Shown here: positions 9,188 to 15,901 of the stretch, in pieces
How positions within the stretch are numbered: position 1 is the stretch's first letter
How the letters are laid out: each line of letters begins with the position of its first letter
Assembly (NCBI GenBank): GCA_946616365.1
Contig: CAMOIX010000026.1
Location: 1 to 30,479 of the forward strand
Direction of reading: 5' to 3'
Length of the DNA stretch: 30,479 nt
Source of the DNA: AC2028 sp002373595
GTDB taxonomy: Bacteria; Bacillota; Clostridia; Lachnospirales; Lachnospiraceae
The notes under the pieces: model-generated
What the model was told of the DNA's origin: nothing
The model's database searches: none
Seen by the model: the letters and a program-made list of their open reading frames with translations, nothing else
Program-made: the position numbers and the translations under genes

Positions 9188-9206
9188 GCGCGGAGCGCGA
9201 AAGGAG
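9188..9206 (+). promoter_or_regulatory. GGA-loop hairpin next to the fliW Shine-Dalgarno (possible CsrA site)
   Basis: GCGC at 9188-9191 and GCGC at 9195-9198 form a short stem with the trinucleotide GGA in the loop. Immediately after comes the fliW ribosome site AAAGGAG at 9200-9206. CsrA binds GGA exposed in a hairpin loop and often a second GGA in the Shine-Dalgarno sequence. The arrangement could therefore allow CsrA to repress fliW-csrA. The stem is short and the role is inferred. Confidence 0.35.
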
Positions 9207-9212
9207 CACAGC

Positions 9213-9677
9213 ATGCTTGTAAACACCAAAGTTTTCGGAGAAGTTGAAATCGCAGACGACAAGATCATCACCTTTGACAACGGCATTATCGGTTTCCCTG
9301 ATCTCAAGAAATTCGCATTGGTTCACGATGTAGAAAAGGGATCGGACGCAGGCATCAGATATCTTCAGTCCATCGACGAGCCCGCATTTGCGATGCCCGT
9401 TATGGATCCCCTCATTGTAAAGCCCGACTACAACCCTCAGGTTAACGCAGAGCTCCTCTCCGGACTCGGCGATCTTACCGAGGAGAACGTCGTAGTATTT
9501 GTAACCGTTACCGTACCCAGAGACCTTACCAAGATGACCGTTAACCTTCAGGGACCCATCGTTATCAATCATGAGACCTGCAAGGCTGCACAGGTTATCG
9601 TGGACAGCCCCGACTATTCGGTCAAATTCCACATTTACGAGATCCTCAAGGCTCAGCAGGCAAAGAAGGAGGACTGA
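9213..9677 (+). CDS. fliW: Flagellar assembly factor FliW (CsrA antagonist)
   Basis: A 154-residue FliW, the usual length. FliW binds flagellin and, when released by flagellin export, binds CsrA and relieves its repression of flagellin translation, so flagellin synthesis follows secretion. Sequence support: the start VNTKVFGEVEIADDKIITFD, the motif GIIGFPDLKKFALV, SIDEPAFAMPVMDP, and the ending NHETCKAAQVIVDSPDYSVK. It sits directly before csrA (1 nt between stop and next ATG), the conserved Firmicutes arrangement. AAGGAG lies 6 nt before the ATG. Confidence 0.95.
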   Translation: MLVNTKVFGEVEIADDKIITFDNGIIGFPDLKKFALVHDVEKGSDAGIRYLQSIDEPAFAMPVMDPLIVKPDYNPQVNAELLSGLGDLTEENVVVFVTVTVPRDLTKMTVNLQGPIVINHETCKAAQVIVDSPDYSVKFHIYEILKAQQAKKED

Positions 9678-9678
9678 T

Positions 9679-9891
9679 ATGCTCGCACTCTCCCGTAAAA
9701 AGGGCGAAGCTCTTATAATCAACAATAACATAGAGATCACCGTGCTTGAGATCAAGGGAGACCAGGTCAAGCTCGGCATCTCCGCACCGAAGGAGGTGCC
9801 CATTTACCGCAAGGAGGTATACCTTCAGATCCAGGATGCCAATAAAGAGGCAACCGAGGGCGTTGAGGCACTCCGCAATCTCTTCGGATAA
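9679..9891 (+). CDS. csrA: Carbon storage regulator CsrA
   Basis: A 70-residue RNA-binding protein, standard length. CsrA dimers bind GGA motifs in mRNA leaders; in flagellated Firmicutes the main target is the flagellin leader, with FliW as antagonist. The hallmark start MLALSRKKGEALIINNNIEI is present, followed by VLEIKGDQVKLGISAPKEVP, YRKEVYLQIQ and a short tail. The start at 9679 (not the longer open frame from 9571) is set by this conserved MLALSRK and by AAGGAGG about 7 nt upstream inside the end of fliW. No flagellin gene lies in the window. A terminator follows directly. Confidence 0.96.
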   Translation: MLALSRKKGEALIINNNIEITVLEIKGDQVKLGISAPKEVPIYRKEVYLQIQDANKEATEGVEALRNLFG

Positions 9892-9900
9892 AAAACCAAG

Positions 9901-9949
9901 GAATCCCGTCTTTTTAAGACACCCCGTCTGCCGGACGGGATTCTTTTTT
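9901..9949 (+). terminator. Rho-independent terminator after csrA, with two alternative stems
   Basis: GAATCCCGTC (9901-9910) pairs perfectly with GACGGGATTC (9934-9943), followed by six T at 9944-9949. A second 5' arm, CCCGTC at 9923-9928, can pair with GACGGG at 9934-9939 instead. It marks the end of the flagellar operon. The competing arm is odd but may be incidental. Confidence 0.85.
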
Positions 9950-9964
9950 GTAGAAGTGCCGTTC

Positions 9965-9993
9965 TTGACACCACAGTCAAATATCAGTAGAAT
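9965..9993 (+). promoter_or_regulatory. Sigma-A type promoter for greA-lysS
   Basis: TTGACA at 9965-9970 and TAGAAT at 9988-9993 are separated by exactly 17 bp. It lies about 50 bp before greA and just after the csrA terminator, so greA-lysS is probably its own vegetative transcription unit. Confidence 0.85.
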
Positions 9994-10043
9994 TAGCGTA
10001 TTGTTTTTCGGTAAACAATAATCATAGAAAGAAGGGAATTAAA

Positions 10044-10523
10044 ATGGCAGATAAGAAAAACATTCTTACCTATGAAGGACTGACCAAATACGAGGAAGAG
10101 CTCCACAATCTCAAAGTCGTAAGACGTCAGGAGGTTGCCCAGAAGATCAAGGAAGCAAGAGAGCAGGGAGACCTTTCCGAGAACGCTGAGTACGATGCTG
10201 CTAAGGACGAGCAGAGAGACATCGAGGCTCGTATCGAGGAACTCGAGAATATCCTCAAGAACGCTGAAGTAGTCGATGAGGACGAAGTAGATCTCGGCAC
10301 CATCAACATCGGATGCAAGGTTAAGGTACTCGACCTCGAGCTTTCAGAGGAAGTAGAGTACAAGATAGTAGGATCCACCGAGGCCGACAGTCTCAAGGGC
10401 AGGATCTCCAACGAGAGCCCCGTAGGCAAAGCACTTATCGGTCACAAAGCGGGTGATGCGGTAACCGTAGAAACACCCGGAGGAAAGTTTACATACAAGA
10501 TCATTGATATCACGAGGTCATAA
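10044..10523 (+). CDS. greA: Transcription elongation factor GreA
   Basis: A 159-residue GreA, standard length. It enters the secondary channel of backtracked RNA polymerase and stimulates cleavage of the 3' RNA end. The N-terminal coiled coil (residues about 1-78) carries the signature REQGDLSENAEYDAAKDEQ with the acidic tip (D and E of GDLSENAEY) that reaches the active site. The C-terminal FKBP-like domain contains GSTEADSLKGRISNESPVGK and ends with a conserved GGKFTYKI strand. AAGAAGGGA precedes the ATG. lysS follows 2 nt after its stop codon, so the two are co-transcribed. Confidence 0.96.
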   Translation: MADKKNILTYEGLTKYEEELHNLKVVRRQEVAQKIKEAREQGDLSENAEYDAAKDEQRDIEARIEELENILKNAEVVDEDEVDLGTINIGCKVKVLDLELSEEVEYKIVGSTEADSLKGRISNESPVGKALIGHKAGDAVTVETPGGKFTYKIIDITRS

Positions 10524-10525
10524 AA

Positions 10526-12145
10526 GTGGCAGAGGCTAAGGAAAACAAGAACAATCAGACTCAGGACCTTAATCAGCTCTTAAAGGTCCGCAGGGAGAAG
10601 CTCGCAGCGCTTCAGGAAGCGGGACGCGATCCCTTCCTTATCACGAAATACGACCAGACTCATCACACAGATGATGTAAAGTCGCTCTATGAGGCTCTTG
10701 AGAAAGAGCTCCTTGGCGACCGCGCACCCGTCGATGTGACCGGTATGGATGAGGAAGCGGCAAAGGAAGCCAAAAAGGCAGACTACAATGAGCGTCGTGC
10801 GATAATGGATGCACATCCGATCCATGTCAGCATCGCAGGCAGGATGATGTTTAAGCGCGTAATGGGCAAGGCATCCTTCTGCAATCTCCGCGATCTCAAA
10901 GGCGATGTACAGGTCTATGTCGCAAGAGACAGCATCGGAGAGGAGCCCTATGCCGACTTCAAGAAGTCTGATATAGGAGATATCTACGGAGTAAAGGGAT
11001 ATGTATTCCGCACCATGACCGGAGAGATATCCGTTCATGCTGAGGAGATTACGCTCCTTACCAAGAGCCTCCAGATACTTCCCGAGAAATTCCACGGCCT
11101 TACCGATACCGATATGAGGTATCGTCAGAGATATGTAGACCTCACTATGAATACCGAGAGCAGAGAGGTATTCATCAAGAGATCCAAGATGATCCGCGAG
11201 ATCAGGAACTTCCTCGCAGATCGTGATTTTATGGAAGTCGAGACTCCCACCCTCGTGCCCAATGCAGGCGGGGCGGCAGCCAGACCTTTCGAGACCCATT
11301 ACAATGCGCTCGATGAGGATGTAAAGCTTCGCATATCCCTCGAGCTCTACCTCAAGAGACTCATAGTAGGCGGACTTGAGAGAGTTTATGAGATCGGACG
11401 CGTATATCGTAATGAGGGTATCGACACCAGACACAACCCTGAGTTCACGCTCATGGAGCTCTATCAGGCATATACCGATTACAACGGCATGATGGAACTC
11501 ACCGAGAGCATGTTCAGATACCTTGCCGAGAAGGTTTGCGGTACTACTGTGATAACCTATCAGGGCAAGGAGATCGACCTTGGCAAGCCTTTCGAGAGAC
11601 TTACCATGACTGATGCAGTCAAGAAGTATGCAGGCATCGATTTCGACGATCCCGCACAGGTTCCTGATGATGCAGCAGCCAAGGCTCTTGCCGGGGAGAA
11701 GCATATCGAATTCGAAGAGAGACATAAGAAGGGGGATATCCTCAATCTCTTCTTTGAAGAGTTTTGTGAGGACAAGCTGATCCAGCCGACCTTCATCATG
11801 GATCACCCGATCGAGATCTCGCCCCTTACCAAGAAGAAGCCGAACGATCCCGGAAAGGTAGAGAGATTCGAGCTCTTCATCAACGGCTGGGAGATGTGTA
11901 ATGCTTATTCCGAGCTCAACGATCCCATCGATCAGAGAGAGCGCTTTGCCGCACAGGATGCGAACGCGGCAGCAGGTGACGAAGAGGCTGAGCACACCGA
12001 TGAGGATTTCCTCAATGCACTCGAGATAGGAATGCCGCCCACAGGCGGAATAGGATATGGACTGGACCGTCTCGCTATGTTGCTCACAGACTCACCCAGC
12101 ATAAGAGATTGTCTCCTCTTTCCCACGTTAAAAAGTAGCAAATGA
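10526..12145 (+). CDS. lysS: Lysyl-tRNA synthetase, class II
   Basis: A 539-residue class II enzyme that charges tRNA-Lys with lysine. Seen: an OB-fold anticodon-binding domain in the first 190 residues (IAGRMMFKRVMGKASFCNLR), motif 1 around EVETPTLVPNAGGAAARPF, motif 2 in RNEGIDTRHNPEFTLMELYQ, and motif 3 in GIGYGLDRLAMLLTDSPSIR. Start is the GTG at 10526, two nt after greA, with GAGG at 10513-10516. The protein ends FPTLKSSK shortly after motif 3. Some Lachnospiraceae LysRS have an extra C-terminal tRNA-binding domain; none is present here. Because accessory DNA begins right after the stop codon, the last residues may have been set by an integration event at the 3' end of the gene. Confidence 0.96.
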   Translation: MAEAKENKNNQTQDLNQLLKVRREKLAALQEAGRDPFLITKYDQTHHTDDVKSLYEALEKELLGDRAPVDVTGMDEEAAKEAKKADYNERRAIMDAHPIHVSIAGRMMFKRVMGKASFCNLRDLKGDVQVYVARDSIGEEPYADFKKSDIGDIYGVKGYVFRTMTGEISVHAEEITLLTKSLQILPEKFHGLTDTDMRYRQRYVDLTMNTESREVFIKRSKMIREIRNFLADRDFMEVETPTLVPNAGGAAARPFETHYNALDEDVKLRISLELYLKRLIVGGLERVYEIGRVYRNEGIDTRHNPEFTLMELYQAYTDYNGMMELTESMFRYLAEKVCGTTVITYQGKEIDLGKPFERLTMTDAVKKYAGIDFDDPAQVPDDAAAKALAGEKHIEFEERHKKGDILNLFFEEFCEDKLIQPTFIMDHPIEISPLTKKKPNDPGKVERFELFINGWEMCNAYSELNDPIDQRERFAAQDANAAAGDEEAEHTDEDFLNALEIGMPPTGGIGYGLDRLAMLLTDSPSIRDCLLFPTLKSSK

Positions 12146-12376
12146 TGTAGAAGGACGCATTAAGACGCTACGTGTCGTGGCGCAACGGTCACAGTCGTAT
12201 CAGGACGGAACGATGCAAATTGTCTCGATTTCTGAGGACGAAAGTGGACTGTAGCGGAACGGGATGTCAGAGTGAGAAAATGCATCGAGGATTATCACGG
12301 AACACAGTGTAGACCTCGAAAAAGCTTAAACAGAACAAGTAACCAATCAATAGGAACAGCTTTTGAATGGTTTAAC
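12146..12376. other. Gene-free stretch after lysS with nested inverted repeats
   Basis: Between the lysS stop and the next terminator I see no convincing reading frame on either strand. There are nested complementary segments: CGATGCA (12211-12217) with TGCATCG (12281-12287), and inside it TCTGA (12231-12235) with TCAGA (12267-12271). GTAGC (12135-12139) also matches GCTAC (12167-12171). GGAAC occurs three times. This could be the attachment region of the element or a small structured RNA; neither is proven. Confidence 0.35.
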
Positions 12377-12417
12377 AGGCACTTACTTTAGTGAAAACTG
12401 GAGTAGGTGCCTTTTTT
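12377..12417 (+). terminator. Rho-independent terminator between lysS and the accessory region
   Basis: AGGCACTTACT (12377-12387) pairs with AGTAGGTGCCT (12402-12412) over 11 bp with one G-U, followed by a T-run to 12417. It separates core-genome transcription from the genes starting at 12469. Confidence 0.85.
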
Positions 12418-12468
12418 CGTGCTTGGGTGTAACTGTAAACAATCGGTTTTAGCTGAAAGGAGATCAAG

Positions 12469-12762
12469 ATGCCAAAGAGAACCAAAGAAGAGATTGCTGC
12501 AGAAAAAGAGAAGGAGAAACTTCGGGCATTACGCAGAGGCCCGGATCTTGAGCGTTTTCTTGAAGGTAAAAAGAGGACTTTTGTTTCTTATGCCCAGGGT
12601 GCAAGGATCTATTCGATGAATTATTACTCGTTCGTTACTCTTGCTAAAGCGGCAAAAGCGAATATCCGAATCAAGAAAAACGTGGTCATCGATCTGGATA
12701 TTATTGAAGAATACTTGGAAAAACAGTGCATGGAAGAAAACGGAGGTAGTGAGGATGTATAG
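12469..12762 (+). CDS. DUF6462-like small protein of integrative elements (first of two)
   Basis: A 97-residue basic protein. After a charged N-terminal helix (residues 5-25), it has the pattern VSYAQGARIYSMNYYSFVTLAKAAKAN and VVIDLDIIEEYLE. This resembles the DUF6462 family found in Clostridia mobile elements, which looks like a small winged-helix/excisionase-type fold where the YSM-x-x-x-x-F-x-x-LAKxAxA segment is the recognition part. The function is not established; a role in element regulation or excision is a guess from size and context. AAGGAG lies 7 nt before the ATG. Its end overlaps the next gene by 8 nt, so the two are translationally coupled. Confidence 0.6.
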   Translation: MPKRTKEEIAAEKEKEKLRALRRGPDLERFLEGKKRTFVSYAQGARIYSMNYYSFVTLAKAAKANIRIKKNVVIDLDIIEEYLEKQCMEENGGSEDV

Positions 12763-13012
12763 TAGAGGAAAATCGAAGAATCCCGATAAGCAGGAAAAAC
12801 TGGATGCCATGGCAAAGCAGTTTGCTACAAGCGGTAAGAAAAAATGGGTGCGTTATGATGAGGGCGCTTTGCTCTATTCCATGGGGATTCATTCATTTAC
12901 GGATTTAGCCAAGGAAGCCAAGGCAGTTTATCACATCAAAAGAATCGTTTTAGTAAACACAGAAAAACTGGATGAGTACATCGAAGTGATGTACAGCGAT
13001 GATCCGGAATAG
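12755..13012 (+). CDS. DUF6462-like small protein (second of two)
   Basis: An 85-residue paralogue of the preceding gene. The shared core is VRYDEGALLYSMGIHSFTDL followed by AKEAKAVY and VLVNTEKLDEYIE. This copy is closer to the canonical family pattern (YSMGIHSF, VLVNTE) than the first. The start is the ATG at 12755, with GGAGG at 12742-12746; a longer open frame upstream only reads through the first paralogue out of frame. ParA follows after 13 nt. Two different family members in tandem suggest a heteromeric DNA-binding pair, but this is inference. Confidence 0.62.
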   Translation: MYSRGKSKNPDKQEKLDAMAKQFATSGKKKWVRYDEGALLYSMGIHSFTDLAKEAKAVYHIKRIVLVNTEKLDEYIEVMYSDDPE

Positions 13013-13025
13013 GAGGGTGAAAAAT

Positions 13026-13808
13026 ATGTGCAAGGTTATTTCCATATGTAATCAGAAAGGTGGAGTCGGCAAGACCACTACAGCTGTAAATCTCGGCATC
13101 GGACTGGCTTCCGAAGGTAATAAGGTTTTATTGATCGACGGAGATCCGCAGGGGTCTCTGACGATCAGTCTCGGTTACAGAGAACCGGACAGACTTTATC
13201 ATACTTTGGCTTCTTTACTTTCCGAAGTCATGGAAGAGCAGAAACCATCGGTTAGTCAGACGATCATTCATCATGAGGAAGGAGTGGATCTGATTCCGGC
13301 GAATATCGAGTTGTCAGCTCTTGAGATCAATCTTGTAAATGTCATGAGCAGGGAAGTGATGCTCCGGAGTCTTGTTGAAAATATAAGACCATATTATGAT
13401 TATATCATCATCGATTGTATGCCTTCTCTTGGAATGCTTACGATAAATGCCCTGGCTTGTGCGGACAGCGTGTTGATCCCTGTCCAGGCAGCTTATCTTC
13501 CGGTAAAGGGATTAGAGCAGCTTATCAAAACCATCGGCCGTGTCCAGCGGAGACTTAACAAGAAACTTCGTATCGAAGGGATCCTGCTCACGATGGTTGA
13601 TGCCAGGACAAATTATGCCAAGGATATTTCCAAGCTTGTTGTTGATACCTACTCTGATCAGATCGGAGTGTTTGAAACATTGATCCCTCTTTCTGTAAGA
13701 GCTGCAGAGATCAGCGCGGAAGGTTCCAGTATTTATCAGTACGATCCGAAAGGCAAAGCCGCCTCTGCGTACAGGACACTGACAGAGGAGGTGATGCGAC
13801 ATGCCTAA
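13026..13808 (+). CDS. ParA-family partition ATPase
   Basis: A 260-residue ParA/Soj-type ATPase that would act with the adjacent ParB to maintain or segregate the element. The deviant Walker A motif is at residues 11-18 (KGGVGKTT, both lysines present), with the Walker A' DGDPQGSLT and Walker B region YDYIIIDCMPSLGMLTINAL. It lacks the long N-terminal HTH of plasmid P1-type ParA, so it is the small Soj-like type. The start at 13026 is chosen because AGGAGGGTGA lies at 13011-13020 and the protein then begins with MCKVISICNQKGG; the frame open from 12999 is too long. It overlaps parB by 8 nt. I found no TGTTTCACGTGAAACA-type parS site. Confidence 0.9.
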   Translation: MCKVISICNQKGGVGKTTTAVNLGIGLASEGNKVLLIDGDPQGSLTISLGYREPDRLYHTLASLLSEVMEEQKPSVSQTIIHHEEGVDLIPANIELSALEINLVNVMSREVMLRSLVENIRPYYDYIIIDCMPSLGMLTINALACADSVLIPVQAAYLPVKGLEQLIKTIGRVQRRLNKKLRIEGILLTMVDARTNYAKDISKLVVDTYSDQIGVFETLIPLSVRAAEISAEGSSIYQYDPKGKAASAYRTLTEEVMRHA

Positions 13809-14727
13809 GAGAGTAGGTCAGAAGATCAAGATGACATCCATCGATGAACTTCTCTGCGTTCCGGCTGTAGCAGGATGTGATGAGATTGAAGTCGCAAAGA
13901 TCCGTCCGTTCAAGAATCATCCTTTCAAGGTTTTGGATGATGACAAGATGCATGAACTTGTGGAAAGCATCATGTTAAACGGTGTGCTGGTTCCGGTCAC
14001 TGTAAGACCGGTTGAAGACGGACAGTATGAAATGATCTCAGGGCACCGCCGGTTATTTGCAGTAAAAGAGATCGGCCTCGATAAGATTCCTGCTATCGTA
14101 AAGAAGTACGACGATGATGAAGCAGTCTTGGCTATGGTGGACTCAAATCTGCAGAGAGAAGAGATTCTGCCAAGTGAAAAAGCATTTGCGTATAAGATGC
14201 GTTATGATGCGATGCGGAGGAGAGCGGGAAGGCCATCAAAAAATGCGTCCCAATTCGGGACGAATTTTCCAGAGGGTCGGGCAGATGATGAATTAGCCGA
14301 ACAAGTCGGTGAAAGTCGCGGACAGTTGCATAGGTATCTTCGCCTGGTTGAACTCATTCCATCGATTTTGGAACTTGTAGACAAGAAAGCTTTGGCACTT
14401 GCTACTGCGGTCGAAGTTTCTTTCTTGGATCACGAAGTTCAGCAGATGCTTTATGAGTACATGATTGAAAATGATATCTGCAAGACGTTTCAGATCTTCG
14501 CTCTGAGAGATTATCTGAAGGAAAATGATACCATCACCAAGATGGAGCTCATGCGGATCCTGAACGAGAATGCTCCCAAGGATGAGAGCAATAGATTTCA
14601 GCAGCTCACGATCACCAAGAAGAAACTGCAGGAATACTTCCCGACCTTTTATACCAAGTCTCAGATGGAGAAGGTGTTGTTTTCTCTTCTTGAAGAATGG
14701 AAAAAACAAAATTCGGCTCCAAAGTGA
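13801..14727 (+). CDS. ParB/Spo0J/RepB-family partition protein
   Basis: A 308-residue ParB-type protein. The N-terminal nucleotide-binding/ParB domain runs about residues 25-120, with ISGHRRLFAV (the GxRR-type motif) and DSNLQREEILPSEKAFAYKM (the Box III region). A helix-turn-helix follows at about residues 155-190 (ELAEQVGESRGQLHRYLRL), then a helical C-terminal part. ParB proteins load as CTP-dependent clamps at parS sites and are the partner of ParA. A hydrophilic insertion (RRAGRPSKNASQFGTNF) between the domains is common in ParB proteins of integrative elements. The ATG overlaps the end of the ParA gene, so translation is coupled. No terminator follows. Confidence 0.9.
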   Translation: MPKRVGQKIKMTSIDELLCVPAVAGCDEIEVAKIRPFKNHPFKVLDDDKMHELVESIMLNGVLVPVTVRPVEDGQYEMISGHRRLFAVKEIGLDKIPAIVKKYDDDEAVLAMVDSNLQREEILPSEKAFAYKMRYDAMRRRAGRPSKNASQFGTNFPEGRADDELAEQVGESRGQLHRYLRLVELIPSILELVDKKALALATAVEVSFLDHEVQQMLYEYMIENDICKTFQIFALRDYLKENDTITKMELMRILNENAPKDESNRFQQLTITKKKLQEYFPTFYTKSQMEKVLFSLLEEWKKQNSAPK

Positions 14728-14728
14728 T

Positions 14729-14759
14729 TTGACAAAAGTGAGAAGTCATATATTATAAT
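14729..14759 (+). promoter_or_regulatory. Sigma-A type promoter before the ribbon-helix-helix gene
   Basis: TTGACA at 14729-14734 is followed by TATTAT at 14751-14756 (16 bp) or TATAAT at 14754-14759 (19 bp). The -35 lies directly after the parB stop, so the small gene at 14789 has its own promoter. Confidence 0.72.
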
Positions 14760-14788
14760 AGGGAGCATGAGTTAAAGAGAGGTGCGCA

Positions 14789-14986
14789 ATGCCAAGAAGA
14801 GAAGGAGCCGGAAGACCTAAATTAGATGATCCAAAGTCAAACAAGGTCAGTATGAGATTGTCTGAAGAAGAATTGAAAAGGTTTGAGGCATATGCCAAAA
14901 GACACGGATTATCAAAGGCTGATACTCTTCGCAGGGCAGTAGATGAATTGATAAGTAAAGATGAGACAGACGGAAAGGGCACGTGA
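14789..14986 (+). CDS. Ribbon-helix-helix (CopG/Arc-type) DNA-binding protein
   Basis: A 65-residue protein with the pattern of a ribbon-helix-helix domain: a basic Gly-rich arm (RREGAGRPK), a short strand (NKVSMRLS), then two helices (EEELKRFEAYAKRHGLSKA and DTLRRAVDELI). Such proteins are dimeric repressors, often of plasmid or integrative element maintenance genes. Its target is not known; autoregulation is common in this family. AGAGAGGTG precedes the ATG. The stop codon falls in the loop of the following terminator, so this is a single-gene transcription unit. Confidence 0.75.
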   Translation: MPRREGAGRPKLDDPKSNKVSMRLSEEELKRFEAYAKRHGLSKADTLRRAVDELISKDETDGKGT

Positions 14987-15004
14987 GGAACGTGCTCTTT
15001 TTTT
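14976..15004 (+). terminator. Rho-independent terminator overlapping the end of the RHH gene
   Basis: AGGGCACGT (14976-14984) pairs with ACGTGCTCT (14990-14998) with one G-U around the loop GAGGA, followed by a run of T to 15004. The stop codon of the RHH gene lies at 14984-14986, at the edge of the stem and loop. Confidence 0.88.
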
Positions 15005-15015
15005 GAATTTATGTC

Positions 15016-15044
15016 TTGATAAATGGCACCCATCTATTTATAAT
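15016..15044 (+). promoter_or_regulatory. Sigma-A type promoter for the 15.1-kb operon
   Basis: TTGATA at 15016-15021 and TATAAT at 15039-15044 are separated by exactly 17 bp. Transcription would begin near 15051, immediately before the dyad at 15054-15069. Confidence 0.83.
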
Positions 15045-15053
15045 ATCAATTGG

Positions 15054-15069
15054 GTTAGCAATGCCTAAC
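15054..15069. promoter_or_regulatory. GTTAG-N6-CTAAC operator-like dyad (copy 1)
   Basis: GTTAGCAATGCCTAAC, a dyad with 5-bp arms, lies about +4 to +19 relative to the expected start of transcription, a typical place for a repressor. A copy identical at 14 of 16 positions lies at 16570-16585 before the ABC transporter genes. Spacing differs from the DtxR/IdeR box. TetR-family repressors often use such sites, but no regulator of that type is in the window. Confidence 0.6.
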
Positions 15070-15092
15070 ATGGGTGAAAGGAGGCTGACACG

Positions 15093-15380
15093 GTGGGAAG
15101 GTTTAACGATATCGGGATAGACAGTGAATTGGACTGGGACAGAATAACACATCTGTTTAAATTAGGGATCATAGCGGCGCTTATGGTCCTTGCCGGAGAC
15201 ATGATCCTTGGATGGGGTGTTACAGATGAAACGCTTACAGGTATGGATGCGTACTTTTCAAGATACATGACTGTTTCAGATACCAGAGTTTTCGCATCTG
15301 CCATACTTGGACTGATAGGTATCACGATAGAGTGCCTTTCTTATTTCGGTGTATGCGGCGATGATGTAAGAACCGGCTGA
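15093..15380 (+). CDS. Small membrane protein, truncated N-terminal part of a DUF6796-like protein
   Basis: A 95-residue protein with about two membrane segments (residues 23-40 and 68-86). It starts with GTG at 15093, supported by AAAGGAGG 8 nt upstream. Residues about 30-85 align by eye with the first part of the 239-residue membrane protein at 22563: both have GD-x3-G, then a run to SDxR and a Gly-rich membrane segment (SDTRVFASAILGLIG here, SDWRIAVSNIGGLFG there). The other four or five membrane segments of the longer protein are missing, so it is probably a truncated relative. It still has a strong promoter, operator and ribosome site as first gene of its operon, so it may be expressed. 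The DUF6796 name is from memory and uncertain. Confidence 0.6.
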   Translation: MGRFNDIGIDSELDWDRITHLFKLGIIAALMVLAGDMILGWGVTDETLTGMDAYFSRYMTVSDTRVFASAILGLIGITIECLSYFGVCGDDVRTG

Positions 15381-15390
15381 GGGTAACAGT

Positions 15391-15894
15391 ATGCTGAAGA
15401 ATTATATGAAGGAAGGCCAGAAACTCCCTATGTTCGGAGTCGGACCATATATTGTTTACGGAATGGCGATGGTGAATCTCATTGGGATCATTCTGTTCGG
15501 ATATGTGTTTAAGATTGGTATCTTAGACAGCCCATGGATACTAATATTCCGTATTGTCGGGGGGCTTCTGATCGTGCTAGGGATTGCCGTCTGGTTTATC
15601 GGAGCCGTGAAATCAGATATGGACGCATCCATAACGGAGAACAAGCTTCAGACAAAGGGAATCTATGCATGGGTAAGAAACCCTATGTACAGCGGCTGGT
15701 GGATAGCGTTATCCGGGATAACTCTCATGTGGCACAATGCATGGATGCTCATTCTCCCTGTAATAGACTGGGTGATCATGACAATAGCCCTGATAAACAC
15801 GGAAGAAAAATGGTTGCTTGATCTGTATGGAAATGAGTACGCAGAGTACAAAAAAAGTGTGAACCGCTGCATACCTTGGAAAAGAAGGAGATGA
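15391..15894 (+). CDS. Isoprenylcysteine/phospholipid methyltransferase-like membrane protein
   Basis: A 167-residue integral membrane protein with about four to five hydrophobic segments. The C-terminal half has the family signature: KGIYAWVRNPMYSGWWIA (the RNPMYSG loop) and EEKWLLDLYGNEYAEYKKSV followed by NRCIPW. This is the SAM-dependent ICMT/PEMT superfamily (PF04191/PF04140 type). Bacterial members methylate membrane-proximal or lipid-like substrates, mostly unidentified. It begins 10 nt after the truncated DUF6796-like gene and is followed 7 nt later by the ATC-hydrolase-like gene, so the three form an operon. The family is clear; the substrate is unknown. Confidence 0.85.
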   Translation: MLKNYMKEGQKLPMFGVGPYIVYGMAMVNLIGIILFGYVFKIGILDSPWILIFRIVGGLLIVLGIAVWFIGAVKSDMDASITENKLQTKGIYAWVRNPMYSGWWIALSGITLMWHNAWMLILPVIDWVIMTIALINTEEKWLLDLYGNEYAEYKKSVNRCIPWKRRR

Positions 15895-15901
15895 AAACAG
15901 T

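Noticed and set aside
10580..11995. 471-codon open frame on the minus strand opposite lysS
   Set aside because: Complete antisense of a certain lysS gene; its translation is low in complexity and follows from codon bias on the other strand.
12641..12754. N-terminal extension of the second DUF6462-like protein
   Set aside because: The upstream codons only read the first paralogue in another frame; the ATG at 12755 has a good ribosome site and matches the family length.
13026..14727. A parS site of the chromosomal type near parAB
   Set aside because: No sequence close to TGTTTCACGTGAAACA was seen in or near the two genes.
15054..15069. DtxR/IdeR iron box
   Set aside because: The arms GTTAG/CTAAC resemble that box, but they are separated by 6 bp here rather than about 1 bp, so the geometry is wrong.
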